Shown here piece after piece: positions 31,561-39,271 of a DNA stretch of 64,000 nucleotides; position 1 is the first letter of the stretch, and the number at the start of each line of letters is the position of its first letter. The notes under the pieces were generated by a model, which saw only the letters and a program-made list of their open reading frames with translations, was not told the DNA's origin and did no database searches. A program made the translations under genes and the position numbers. Origin of the DNA: Deltaproteobacteria bacterium (GTDB taxonomy: Bacteria > Myxococcota_A > UBA9160 > UBA4427); the NCBI GenBank assembly GCA_016713665.1, contig JADJOR010000025.1, forward strand, positions 62,001 through 126,000, written 5' to 3'.

Positions 31561-32367
31561 ATGCGGTGCGCCTCGGTCTTCTCGCTGCCTGGAATTTCCC
31601 TGCTCGGCCTATCGAGCCTCCTGGCCGGACCGGCGCTCGCCTGGGACGTCTCGGTCGGAACGAACGACCTGGACATCGGACTCTACGTCCAGTCGTGGTC
31701 GGGGCCCGGATTCACGTGGCTCACGCTCGGCGAGCGCGTGCGCGCGGCGGATCAGGGCGGGCCGACGGTGCCGAACAACTGGACGACGCAGAGCTGGGAC
31801 GATCTCGATCAATCCTGGCCCGCGGACCAGATGTCCGCCATCGATGGGGTCGCCCGGGGCAGCATCTACAACGACGACACCTCGATCGAGTTCTGGACCT
31901 CGGGCGAGGCCGCGATCTTCGGCCCGGTCGCGCCGGGCGACGCCGTCGGGGCCGGCGTCGGCTACGACTTCGAGTTCGTCGTGCTCCCGTTCACGACGGC
32001 CAACCTGCTCCTCGATCCGTCCGAGACCTACGTCTTCATGGATTCGCAACCGGGCGATGTCGGCATTGCGTTTGCCACGGTCAAGCTCTATTCGACGGAT
32101 CTCGATCTGAATGCTCCCGGTGGCTCCAACTCGCCCTGGGCTCAGGACGGGTACACGCTCGAGGCGGGCGGACCCCTGGTCGAAGATTTTCCGACCTTCA
32201 CGAAGAGCTTCGTGAACAACACCAGCTCGCCCCAGACCTATCAGCTCCGGTTCGAGGCGTCCGCGTCGGTCTTCGCGGTGCCGGAGCCGCAGATCGGGGC
32301 CGCGATGGCGGCGGGGCTGCTCTGCCTGGCGGGGCTCCGCCGTTCCGGTCGTCCTGGATCGGCTTGA
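31561..32367 (+). CDS. PEP-CTERM sorting-domain protein
   Basis: A 268-residue exported protein. The ATG at 31561 follows GAAAGGG, and a signal peptide is present (LPGISLLGLSSLLAGPALAW). The mature part is beta-rich with many aromatic and acidic residues (DVSVGTNDLDIGLYVQSWSG, PNNWTTQSWDDLDQSW). The tail reads ASVFAVPEPQIGAA, then a hydrophobic helix (MAAGLLCLAGL) and RRSGRPG, a clear PEP-CTERM signal. It is one of four such proteins between 29 and 35 kb. Specific function unknown. Confidence 0.82.
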   Translation: MRCASVFSLPGISLLGLSSLLAGPALAWDVSVGTNDLDIGLYVQSWSGPGFTWLTLGERVRAADQGGPTVPNNWTTQSWDDLDQSWPADQMSAIDGVARGSIYNDDTSIEFWTSGEAAIFGPVAPGDAVGAGVGYDFEFVVLPFTTANLLLDPSETYVFMDSQPGDVGIAFATVKLYSTDLDLNAPGGSNSPWAQDGYTLEAGGPLVEDFPTFTKSFVNNTSSPQTYQLRFEASASVFAVPEPQIGAAMAAGLLCLAGLRRSGRPGSA

Positions 32368-32435
32368 TAGGCCGACGGCGCTGACCGAGGCGAAGCCGAT
32401 GGGGAGGGCGTCCGGCCCTCTCGTGGTCACGGGTC

Positions 32436-33800
32436 TCAGCGAGGGGCGTTGCGCCATTCGCGCCGATCGGTACGCCGACCCCGGAATGAGGCTCGGCGGG
32501 CGGCGAGGGCTGTCAGGAACATGCATCCGCCCAGGAGCGACGCCAGCTGGGTCGCTTCGGGAACCTGGATCGTGACTCGGGTCGTCGAAGAGAATTCGCC
32601 GCTCGAATCGACGAGGGCGTATTCGAAGCGGTCGATCCCGTTGAAGCCCGGGTCGGGGACGTAGACGAAGGAGCCGTCGGTCACGATCGAGGTCACGGTC
32701 CCGTGAGCGGGTGGAAAGTAGTTCGAGACGATGAGCTCGTCGCCGTCCGGGTCGTAGTCGTTCGCGGCCAGCCCGGGCGCCGGAACCGAGAGGGTCACAC
32801 CGACCGGCGTGCCGTATTCGTCGGGCGTACCGACGGGCGCGCGATTGAAGTCCGGAAGGACCTCGATCGTCACCAGCGTCTCGTTCGACGCGTCGTTCGA
32901 CGCATCCATCAGCAGATAGACGAAGCTGTCGGTGCCGACGAAGCCCGGATCGGGGACGTAGGTGAAGGAGCCGTTGGTCACGATCGAGGTCACGGTCCCG
33001 TGGGCGGGTGTAGAGTAGTTCGTGACCATGAACTCTTCGCCGGCGGGGTCGCGATCGTTCGCCGTCAAGCCCGGCGCGCCGACCGAGAGCGTCGTATCGC
33101 GCGGCGTCACATAGGCATCCGCGATCCCGACGGGATTGCCCGGTCCCGCAGCCAGGATCTCGATCGTGACGGGGACCTCGATGGAGGAGAGGCCGCTCTC
33201 GTCCTGGAGGATGTACTGGAAGGCGTCGGTTCCGACGAAGCCGGGCTTCGGGACGTACACGAAGGAGCCGTCGGTCACGATCGACGTCAGGGTTCCGTGG
33301 CTCGGCTCGGAGTAGTTGGTGGCGACGAGCTCGTTTCCGTCGGGATCGTAGTCGTTCGCCAGGAGCCCGGGCGCGGGGATCGTCAGGGTCGTTCCGGCCG
33401 GGGTCCCGTAGGCGTCGCCCGTGCCGATCGGAGCCCGATTGGGATCCGCCAGGACCTCGATCGTCACCAGGGTCTCGTTCGACGCATCGTTCGCCTCGTC
33501 CATCAGCAGATAGACGAAGCTGTCCGTGCCGACGAATCCCGGATCGGGGACGTAGACGAAGGAGCCGTTCGTCACGATCGAAGTCAGCGTGCCGTGGGCA
33601 GGGGGGGAGTAGTTCGAGACCACGAACGGATCACCCTCGGGATCGAAGTCGTTCCCGCTGAGTCCCGGGGCCGCGATCGAGAGCGGGGCATTCCGACCCG
33701 TCACGTAGGCATCGCGGACGCCGATCGGCGGAGCCGCCGCCGCATTCGAAGCCGTCGTGAGAGCCATGGCCAGCAGCCCGATCGTTCGCATGAAGCTCAT
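32436..33800 (-). CDS. Cadherin-like tandem-repeat protein with PEP-CTERM-like tail
   Basis: A 454-residue exported protein. After a signal peptide (TIGLLAMALTTASNAAAAPP) come four repeats of about 95 residues of the bacterial cadherin-like/Big_9 type. Each has NDxDPxG, NYSxPxHGTxTSIVT and GSFxYVPDPGFVGTDSF, motifs that bind calcium between domains. Repeats 1 and 3 resemble each other most (both with ETLVTIEVL endings), and so do 2 and 4, giving an A-B-A-B order. The C-terminus is VPEATQLASLLGGCMFL followed by an arginine-rich end: a PEP-CTERM signal with VPEA instead of VPEP. A surface adhesin or matrix role is inferred. It is divergent from the gene at 33950. Confidence 0.85.
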   Translation of the reverse strand: MSFMRTIGLLAMALTTASNAAAAPPIGVRDAYVTGRNAPLSIAAPGLSGNDFDPEGDPFVVSNYSPPAHGTLTSIVTNGSFVYVPDPGFVGTDSFVYLLMDEANDASNETLVTIEVLADPNRAPIGTGDAYGTPAGTTLTIPAPGLLANDYDPDGNELVATNYSEPSHGTLTSIVTDGSFVYVPKPGFVGTDAFQYILQDESGLSSIEVPVTIEILAAGPGNPVGIADAYVTPRDTTLSVGAPGLTANDRDPAGEEFMVTNYSTPAHGTVTSIVTNGSFTYVPDPGFVGTDSFVYLLMDASNDASNETLVTIEVLPDFNRAPVGTPDEYGTPVGVTLSVPAPGLAANDYDPDGDELIVSNYFPPAHGTVTSIVTDGSFVYVPDPGFNGIDRFEYALVDSSGEFSSTTRVTIQVPEATQLASLLGGCMFLTALAARRASFRGRRTDRREWRNAPR

Positions 33801-33949
33801 CTGGACCCGTCCTTCTTCGTGAATGGCCCCGGCGCCGACGAGGGTGACGAAATGCGCAAGAATCGCCCCGGCGTGGAGATCGGCGTTATGCTGAAATGCA
33901 GGCAGCCGCCTTCCGTCGAAGTCGCTGCCTCGTTGCGCAGGAGATTCCC

Positions 33950-34795
33950 ATGCCGACTCGCCCCATCGGGCTCGATCCCTCGTCCGGTTTTTCGACCGTT
34001 TTCTCGTCCGCCGGGTTGCTCGCCCTGACGCTCGCAGCCGCTCCGAGTCCCGCGCAGGCCGAGTCCTGTCTCGTCGAACCGCTGCCCGCGCAATGCAGAA
34101 GCTATGCCTTCACCGCCGTCGTGACGACCGTCGGCGACCCCGCCTTCCTCTTCGAGCCGCTCGCGGTCGGCGACACGATCAGCGGCACGTTCACCCTCGA
34201 CATGGACGTCGAGGACATCGATCCGCGAGTCGATTTCGGCTTCTACGAGGACGCCGTGAAGTGTGCGACGGTCGATTTTCCGTCGGGGCGCTCCCTCGAG
34301 ATCCTGAACGACGATCCGGCCCCCGGTCAGGAGCGCATGATCCTGGTCGAGAACGACCGGCCCCAGCCCCTCGGCGGGGGCTTCAATTCGTTCACGGACA
34401 ACGTCGCTGGCTCCCTCGGCGGGCCGAGCGGCATCGTCGGGGGATTCATCCCGCCCGACACCCGGATCGCAGGCATGGCCGTCCTCGGCTTCGGCTACGG
34501 CAAGGCCTGCATCCAGGGCTTTCAGACGCCGTGTCCGCCGACCGTGATCAGCGACGACGCGATCCCCGGGCCGCCGGGCGACGTGACGGTCCTCGATGCG
34601 GCGCTGCTCGACTTGAACTTCCAGGAGCTCCAGGGGCCGAGCTCGGCGGGGTTGTTCTCGGAGCTGCAGAACATCGATGCGACCGATCCGGTCCAGTGTC
34701 CGGAGCCGGGGCTCGGGATCGCGCTCGCCGTCGGCGGGCTCGGGCTCGCGGGTTTCTTCTCCGCACGCCCGAAGGCGCCGAGGTCGCGCGCGTAG
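33950..34795 (+). CDS. PEP-CTERM sorting-domain protein
   Basis: A 281-residue exported protein. The ATG at 33950 follows CAGGAGA and starts a signal peptide (VFSSAGLLALTLAAAPSPAQ). The mature domain has the beta-rich layout of choice-of-anchor proteins (VGDTISGTFTLDMDVEDIDP, AGMAVLGFGYG) and two possible disulfide pairs. The tail is QCPEPGLGIALAVGGLGLAG followed by FFSARPKAPRSR: a PEP-CTERM signal with CPEP. It shares its upstream region with the divergent cadherin-like gene and lies 52 bases before a small coiled-coil gene. Role unknown. Confidence 0.8.
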   Translation: MPTRPIGLDPSSGFSTVFSSAGLLALTLAAAPSPAQAESCLVEPLPAQCRSYAFTAVVTTVGDPAFLFEPLAVGDTISGTFTLDMDVEDIDPRVDFGFYEDAVKCATVDFPSGRSLEILNDDPAPGQERMILVENDRPQPLGGGFNSFTDNVAGSLGGPSGIVGGFIPPDTRIAGMAVLGFGYGKACIQGFQTPCPPTVISDDAIPGPPGDVTVLDAALLDLNFQELQGPSSAGLFSELQNIDATDPVQCPEPGLGIALAVGGLGLAGFFSARPKAPRSRA

Positions 34796-34847
34796 GCCTG
34801 ACCGATCCGAAGAAGGTTCCCGCGAGCGTTCAGGATGTGGAGGAGCC

Positions 34848-35432
34848 ATGAGAGATTTCCGACGTCGCATTTCATTCCGACTCGGCCTGATCCTGGCGCT
34901 CGTGTTCCTGTTCATCATCGAGGCCGCGGGCGCCGAATCGGCCCTCGGTCGGGCGTCCGAGGCATCCGGGATCCAGCTCGCGGACGGGGGGCGTCGCCGA
35001 CAGAGCGCGAGCAGGCCGTCGTCCGCCCGCCCGACGGGCGCATCGGGCGCATCGGGCGAGGATTCGAGTCGGTCCGCGAAAGAGCGAGCCGCTCGGGGAG
35101 GAAGTGCCGAAGCCGCGATGCCGGCGGGCGGCGCGGGGCCGGCGACGGCCGGTGTGCAGGGCGGTGCCGGGGCGGGACCGATCCCCGCAGCGGACGCCGC
35201 GGCGGCGAATGAGGCCGAGGTCGCGGCCGCGCGCGAGCGGGTCGAGGCGATGGAGGCGCTGAGCCGGGAGCACGTGGACCAGCTCGCCGTCGCCGGGCGT
35301 GAGTTCGAAGCAAAGATGAAGACCGCTTCGACTCCCGAGGAGCGCCGGGCCCTCCAGCTCGAATTCCAGCAGACCCAGCGCGCGAAGCAGGAAGAGTTCA
35401 AGCGACGGATGGCAGAGCTGAACGGGCGCTGA
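34848..35432 (+). CDS. Exported or membrane-anchored coiled-coil protein
   Basis: About 194 residues from the ATG at 34848, which has GGAGGAG just before it. An N-terminal basic and hydrophobic segment (FRLGLILALVFLFIIEAAGA) could be a signal peptide or an uncleaved anchor. Residues 25-115 are low-complexity Gly/Ala/Ser. Residues about 120-190 form a charged helix with heptads (ARERVEAMEALSREHVDQLA, REFEAKMKTASTPEERRAL) that should make a coiled coil. No known domain was recognised. Position after a PEP-CTERM gene suggests an envelope-related role only weakly. Confidence 0.65.
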   Translation: MRDFRRRISFRLGLILALVFLFIIEAAGAESALGRASEASGIQLADGGRRRQSASRPSSARPTGASGASGEDSSRSAKERAARGGSAEAAMPAGGAGPATAGVQGGAGAGPIPAADAAAANEAEVAAARERVEAMEALSREHVDQLAVAGREFEAKMKTASTPEERRALQLEFQQTQRAKQEEFKRRMAELNGR

Positions 35433-35468
35433 TGCGAACGGGCTCGCGCTCGGCGCGCACGTCCTGAG

Positions 35469-36317
35469 CTAGCGCTTCCCCTGCTCGATCAGGATCCCGT
35501 CCTTCTTGATCTCCCCGACCTCGTGGACCGCCCCGAGCTCCTCGTCGAGGTAGCTCGGGCCCTTCGCCGTCGGCAGGAACCAGCCCGTCGGACACATGGT
35601 CAGGATCTCGACGAACGAGAAGCCCTGGCCCTTCATCTGCGAGCTGAAGGCGCGGTCGAGGAAGCGGCGCAGGCGCGCCACGCCCTTCGCGTCGTGGACC
35701 GAGCCGCGGGCGACGTAGGCCGTGCCCTGGAGCTGGGCCAGCATCTCGGAGATCAGGATCGGGTAGCCGTCGCGCTTGGCGTCGCGGCCGTCGATCGTGT
35801 TCTTCGTGCGCTGGCCGAGGACGGTCGTCGCCGTCATGTGGCCGCCGGTCTCGCCGAAGACGCCGTTGTTGAGCAGGATGCAGGTCACCGACTCGCCGCG
35901 CGCGGCCGTATGGATGACCTCCTGCAGCCCTTCGTTGACCATGTCGCCGTCGCCCTGGAGCGTGAAGACGAGGCAATCGGGGCGCATGCGCTTCGCGCCC
36001 GTCGCGACGGAGGGGGCACGTCCATGAAGCGCCTGGATGAGGTCGATGTCCATCAGGCTCGTGAGCGCCGTGTAGCAGCCGATGCCGATGACGCCGATCG
36101 TCTTCTGGCCGAGGTTCATGCTGTCGATCGCGTCGAGGATCTGGCGCAGGGCGACGGGCTCACCGCAGCCGGGGCAGAGGTCGTGCTCGCCCATCAGTGT
36201 CAGCGCGGGCTCGAAGTCGCCGGTCTTGCGGCTCGGCACGCTCGGCGGGCCGTCGGTCGAGATCACGCGCAGTCGCTCGTCGCTCGCGCCACCCGGATTC
36301 GTCTTTTCGTCGCTCAT
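35469..36317 (-). CDS. 2-oxoacid:ferredoxin oxidoreductase, beta subunit
   Basis: The thiamine-diphosphate-binding subunit (282 residues) of an enzyme that decarboxylates a 2-oxoacid to acyl-CoA and reduces ferredoxin. Motifs: the cysteine box HDLCPGCGEPVALRQILDAI near residue 48, GIGCYTALTSLMD, then the TPP/Mg fingerprint LQGDGDMVNEGLQEVIHTAA and LLNNGVFGETGGHM. It is last in a four-gene operon and its ATG overlaps the stop of the alpha subunit (ATGA). The two-oxoacid could be 2-oxoglutarate (Kor) or a branched-chain acid (Vor). It is oxygen-sensitive in most relatives. Confidence 0.9.
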   Translation of the reverse strand: MSDEKTNPGGASDERLRVISTDGPPSVPSRKTGDFEPALTLMGEHDLCPGCGEPVALRQILDAIDSMNLGQKTIGVIGIGCYTALTSLMDIDLIQALHGRAPSVATGAKRMRPDCLVFTLQGDGDMVNEGLQEVIHTAARGESVTCILLNNGVFGETGGHMTATTVLGQRTKNTIDGRDAKRDGYPILISEMLAQLQGTAYVARGSVHDAKGVARLRRFLDRAFSSQMKGQGFSFVEILTMCPTGWFLPTAKGPSYLDEELGAVHEVGEIKKDGILIEQGKR

Positions 36318-37444
36318 CCCACCACTCCTCTCGAAACGGGTCGACCCTGATAGGCGTCGCGGGCCCGCGACGCGATGCGCTCGCTGTCGAGCAGCGGGCC
36401 GATGCCGAAGCTCGCTGCGTCCGTGGAGATCCCGCCGATGGGGACGACGGGATGGCTGCCGTTCAGCGCGAGCCGGACGTCGTCGATCATCTGGCCCGAG
36501 TTCTGCTCGAGGCAGGCGACGAGGCGGCAGCCCTTCGCGGCGCGTGCGAGCGCGGCCGAAGGATAAGGCCAGAGCGAGATCGGCCGGAACAGGCCGACCT
36601 TCAGGCCCTCGGCGCGCAGCTGCTCGATCGAGGCGCGGGCGAAGCGGGCGAGGGTGCCGAAGGCGACGATCAGCATCTCGGCGTCGTCGGCCTGCTCGAC
36701 CTCGAAGCGCTGCTCGGCGGCCTCGATCCGCTGCTCCTTCTCGAAGAGCTCCTGCCAGAAGGTGTTGGGATCGATGCCCTTCGTGCCCTTGTTCATGCCG
36801 ATCGGATTCAGGTTGCGCGAACGGCCGGTTCCGCCGAGGGAGCCGTCGACGGCCCAGTCCTTGGCCGGGAGCGGGCCGAAGTCGCGCTTCTCGATCGCGA
36901 CCGACTCGCAGGTATGGGCGAGCAGGTAGTCGCCGTAGATGAGCACGGGATGGCGCCAGTGGTCGGAGAGATGGAACGCGAGCTGGACCAGCTCGACCGC
37001 CTCGCCGACGCTCTGGGGCGCGAGCACGATGTGGCGATAGTCGCCGTGGCCGCCGCCGCGGGTCGCCTGGTAGTAGTCGCTCTGGCCGCGGGACATGTTG
37101 AAGATCACGATCGGGATTTCGGCCCGGGTGATCTCGGACATCGACTCCTGCATGAGGGCGAGTCCCTGGCCGGTCGAGCCCGTCGCCGCGCGAAAGCCCG
37201 TCGCGGCGGCGCCCCAGGCCTGACCGATCGCCTCGAGCTCGCTCTCGGCGTTGATGCAGTGGCCCCCGACCTCGGGGAGTCTCTTCGCGAAGTTCTCGAG
37301 GACTTCCGTGAAGGGCGTCATCGGATAGCCCGTGAAGAAGCGGCAGCCCGCCGCGATCGCGGCCTCGGCGATCGCCTCGGAGCCTTCCATCAGGCGCCGG
37401 CCCGGGTTCTTCGCCGAGCTCGTCGGAGTCTGCGTCGTGCTCAT
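36314..37444 (-). CDS. 2-oxoacid:ferredoxin oxidoreductase, alpha subunit (VorB/KorA-like)
   Basis: A 376-residue subunit with the pyrimidine-binding N-domain and a C-terminal transketolase-like domain. Typical segments are GSEAIAEAAIAAGCRFFTGY, PMTPFTEVLENFAKRLPEVG, ATGSTGQGLALMQESMSEI, QATRGGGHGDYRHIVLAPQS and LFRPISLWPYP. The GGGHGDYRHIVLAPQS wording resembles VorB/KorA proteins. The ATG at 37444 is inside the stop of the upstream ferredoxin gene, and its own stop overlaps the beta gene start. The order gamma-delta-alpha-beta with four ATGA couplings implies equal synthesis. Substrate specificity is not fixed by sequence. Confidence 0.9.
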   Translation of the reverse strand: MSTTQTPTSSAKNPGRRLMEGSEAIAEAAIAAGCRFFTGYPMTPFTEVLENFAKRLPEVGGHCINAESELEAIGQAWGAAATGFRAATGSTGQGLALMQESMSEITRAEIPIVIFNMSRGQSDYYQATRGGGHGDYRHIVLAPQSVGEAVELVQLAFHLSDHWRHPVLIYGDYLLAHTCESVAIEKRDFGPLPAKDWAVDGSLGGTGRSRNLNPIGMNKGTKGIDPNTFWQELFEKEQRIEAAEQRFEVEQADDAEMLIVAFGTLARFARASIEQLRAEGLKVGLFRPISLWPYPSAALARAAKGCRLVACLEQNSGQMIDDVRLALNGSHPVVPIGGISTDAASFGIGPLLDSERIASRARDAYQGRPVSRGVVG

Positions 37445-37749
37445 CCCTGGACCTCCTGGGCCACGGGCAGCTCGCGGGTATCGGCGACCGTGCCGGTGGA
37501 CTTCGCGGCGGCCGCCGCGGGTTTGTCGCCGTCGAGGCGGTAGATCTCGAAGCAGTAGTCGGGGCAGACGAGCAGACAGGCGCCGCAGCCGGTGCAGCCC
37601 TCGAGCAGCTCCGGCAGCAGGTAGCCCGAGGCGTTGCGGCGCGTCGACATGCGCAGCACGCCGGGCGGGCAGGCGGGGATGCACAGCTCGCAGCCCTTGC
37701 AGCGGGCGGTGTCGATCACGACGCTGCCCTTCGGTTGCGGACGGCTCAT
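37441..37749 (-). CDS. 2-oxoacid:ferredoxin oxidoreductase, ferredoxin-like delta subunit
   Basis: A 102-residue protein with two [4Fe-4S] motifs: DTARCKGCELCIPACPPGVL and then EGCTGCGACLLVCPDYCFEI. Together these are a complete bacterial 8Fe ferredoxin fold, passing electrons from the TPP centre to soluble ferredoxin. The alanine/lysine-rich tail after residue 75 is unusual and probably unstructured. It starts within the gamma-subunit stop and ends within the alpha-subunit start, so it is translationally coupled on both sides. Confidence 0.92.
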   Translation of the reverse strand: MSRPQPKGSVVIDTARCKGCELCIPACPPGVLRMSTRRNASGYLLPELLEGCTGCGACLLVCPDYCFEIYRLDGDKPAAAAAKSTGTVADTRELPVAQEVQG

Positions 37750-38360
37750 GCGGCCTCCTTCGCCCAGGCGGGGGACGTCTGCGCGGCGACGGCGTCGAAG
37801 CCGGCGGCGAGCGCGCGCCGATTCGCTTCGAGGAACTGGCTTCGATAGGCGGGCAGCGAGCTCGCGAGGGCCTCGGCGAGGGAGGCCTGGGAGACGATGC
37901 CGGTCGCCTTTGCGAAGGCGGCCAGCAGCACGAGGGCCGCGGCGTTCGGGGCATCGACCTCGCGCGCGAGGGTCGTCGCCTTGACCTCGAGCAGCTGCGC
38001 GGGCTTCGGCTGCGTCGGCGAGACCGCCGACGGCGGGAAGAGCGGGCCCTCGAGGATCTCGGCGTTGACGACGACGATGCCGTCCGCGCGCAGCTTCGGG
38101 CGGATCGGATCGAAGAAGCGCGGATGGGCGACGACCGCGGCCCAGGCGCGGGGGACGATCGGCGGCGACGTGATCGGGCGATTCGCGAGGACGACCGTCG
38201 CGTCGGTATTGCCGCCGCGCATGGTGCCGCCGTAGGTCCCGAGCGACATGACCTCGAGGCCTTCGAGCGTCCCCGCGCGCGCGAGGATCGTCGCCGCGAG
38301 CTGCACGCCCTGGCCTCCGATCCCCGTCCAGAGGACTTCCCGTTCCCGTCCGTTCGCCAC
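37746..38360 (-). CDS. 2-oxoacid:ferredoxin oxidoreductase, gamma subunit
   Basis: The CoA-binding 204-residue subunit. The GTG at 38360 is chosen because a GGGAGAG ribosome site precedes it and the family start REREVLWTGIGGQGVQLAAT follows. The frame continues upstream only as Arg/Pro noise. Other marks: LEVMSLGTYGGTMRGGNTDA, IVVVNAEILEGP and AALVLLAAFAKATGIVS. It is the first gene of the operon; 122 bases separate it from the TetR gene transcribed in the same direction. Confidence 0.88.
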   Translation of the reverse strand: MANGREREVLWTGIGGQGVQLAATILARAGTLEGLEVMSLGTYGGTMRGGNTDATVVLANRPITSPPIVPRAWAAVVAHPRFFDPIRPKLRADGIVVVNAEILEGPLFPPSAVSPTQPKPAQLLEVKATTLAREVDAPNAAALVLLAAFAKATGIVSQASLAEALASSLPAYRSQFLEANRRALAAGFDAVAAQTSPAWAKEAA

Positions 38361-38482
38361 GCTCTCTCCCTCCGCCCTTCCGATGGCCCGTCGTCTTCGG
38401 GCCGCCTGCGCCTGCGCGCTTCTGTTCGTCCGTCTGCCCGGCGTTCGTCCGCCGTCGGGCGACCTCGTCGCCGCGTCGTGGG

Positions 38483-39214
38483 TCAGCGACTTCGAGGCTC
38501 TTCGCTCGTCCGCCGCTCGAGCCCCGACATCACGAAGGACTCGAGCCGCTCGACCTCGGCCGCTTCGGGAGTCCGGCCTTCGACGAGGCGCGTCTCGATG
38601 AAGCCCATCATGAGGTGGTACAGCGCTTCCGCGTCCTGCTCGGGGTCGACCGCCGGATAGGCGCCCGCGTCGCGCGCCGCGTCGAGGGCGGCCCGCAGCG
38701 GCGCCGTCAGCTGGGCGCGGGAGCGGGCGACCTCGCCGGGAAAGGTTTCCGCCAGGCGCCCGCGCGCGAGGGCGAAGGGGCGACTCGCCTTCGCGCCCGC
38801 CGGGTCCTGGGCCTGGGCCGCCATGCCGCGGACCCATTCGCGGATCGCGGCGACCGGTCCCGCCGCCGACTCCATGCGCGCCGCGAGATAGTCGGCGAGG
38901 CCGCGGATGCCCTCGTCGAGGACCGCGACGAGCAGCTCGTGCTTGCTGCGGAAATGGCGGTAGAAGGCCTGGTTCGAGAGTCCCGCCTCCGCGAGGATGT
39001 CGGAGACCTTGGGATCGAGGCCGCCGCTCTTCTCGATCATCGTGAAGGCCGCGCGCACCAGCCGTTCGACTTCGCCCCGCGCCGTCTCCCGGCGACCCGC
39101 GAGGCTCCGGTCGATCGTCTGGTCGACGACCGGCCCGGCCACGAGGGCGAGCCGAGCGCGCGGTCGCGGGCCGGAGGCGGGGTCGGGGTCGGGGTCGGGA
39201 ACGTTGTTCTCCAT
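38483..39214 (-). CDS. TetR-family transcriptional regulator
   Basis: A 243-residue repressor. The start at 39214 (MENNVPDPDPDP) is supported by position next to the operator palindrome. A disordered Pro/Asp leader of about 40 residues precedes the helix-turn-helix at about residues 50-95 (LVRAAFTMIEKSGGLDPKVS, ILAEAGLSNQAFYRHFRSKH). The C-terminal helical domain would bind a small effector. It is divergent from an acyl-CoA ligase (58 bases between starts) and upstream of the oxidoreductase operon in the same direction. It probably controls the ligase and perhaps the oxidoreductase. The natural effector may be an acyl-CoA; that is inference. Confidence 0.87.
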   Translation of the reverse strand: MENNVPDPDPDPASGPRPRARLALVAGPVVDQTIDRSLAGRRETARGEVERLVRAAFTMIEKSGGLDPKVSDILAEAGLSNQAFYRHFRSKHELLVAVLDEGIRGLADYLAARMESAAGPVAAIREWVRGMAAQAQDPAGAKASRPFALARGRLAETFPGEVARSRAQLTAPLRAALDAARDAGAYPAVDPEQDAEALYHLMMGFIETRLVEGRTPEAAEVERLESFVMSGLERRTSEEPRSR

Positions 39215-39215
39215 T

Positions 39216-39234
39216 CCGAGAACGGTATTCTCGG
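39216..39234. promoter_or_regulatory. TetR operator-like palindrome CCGAGAA-N5-TTCTCGG
   Basis: Seven-base arms match perfectly around CGGTA, one base from the regulator's start codon and 38 bases before the divergent ligase ATG. A related weaker copy (GGAAC, four bases, TTCTCC) lies at about 39198-39212. Such a site can block both promoters when bound. Confidence 0.65.
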
Positions 39235-39271
39235 GCGCGACCGGTCGCAAGGGGAGCAGGGGACGCACGCG

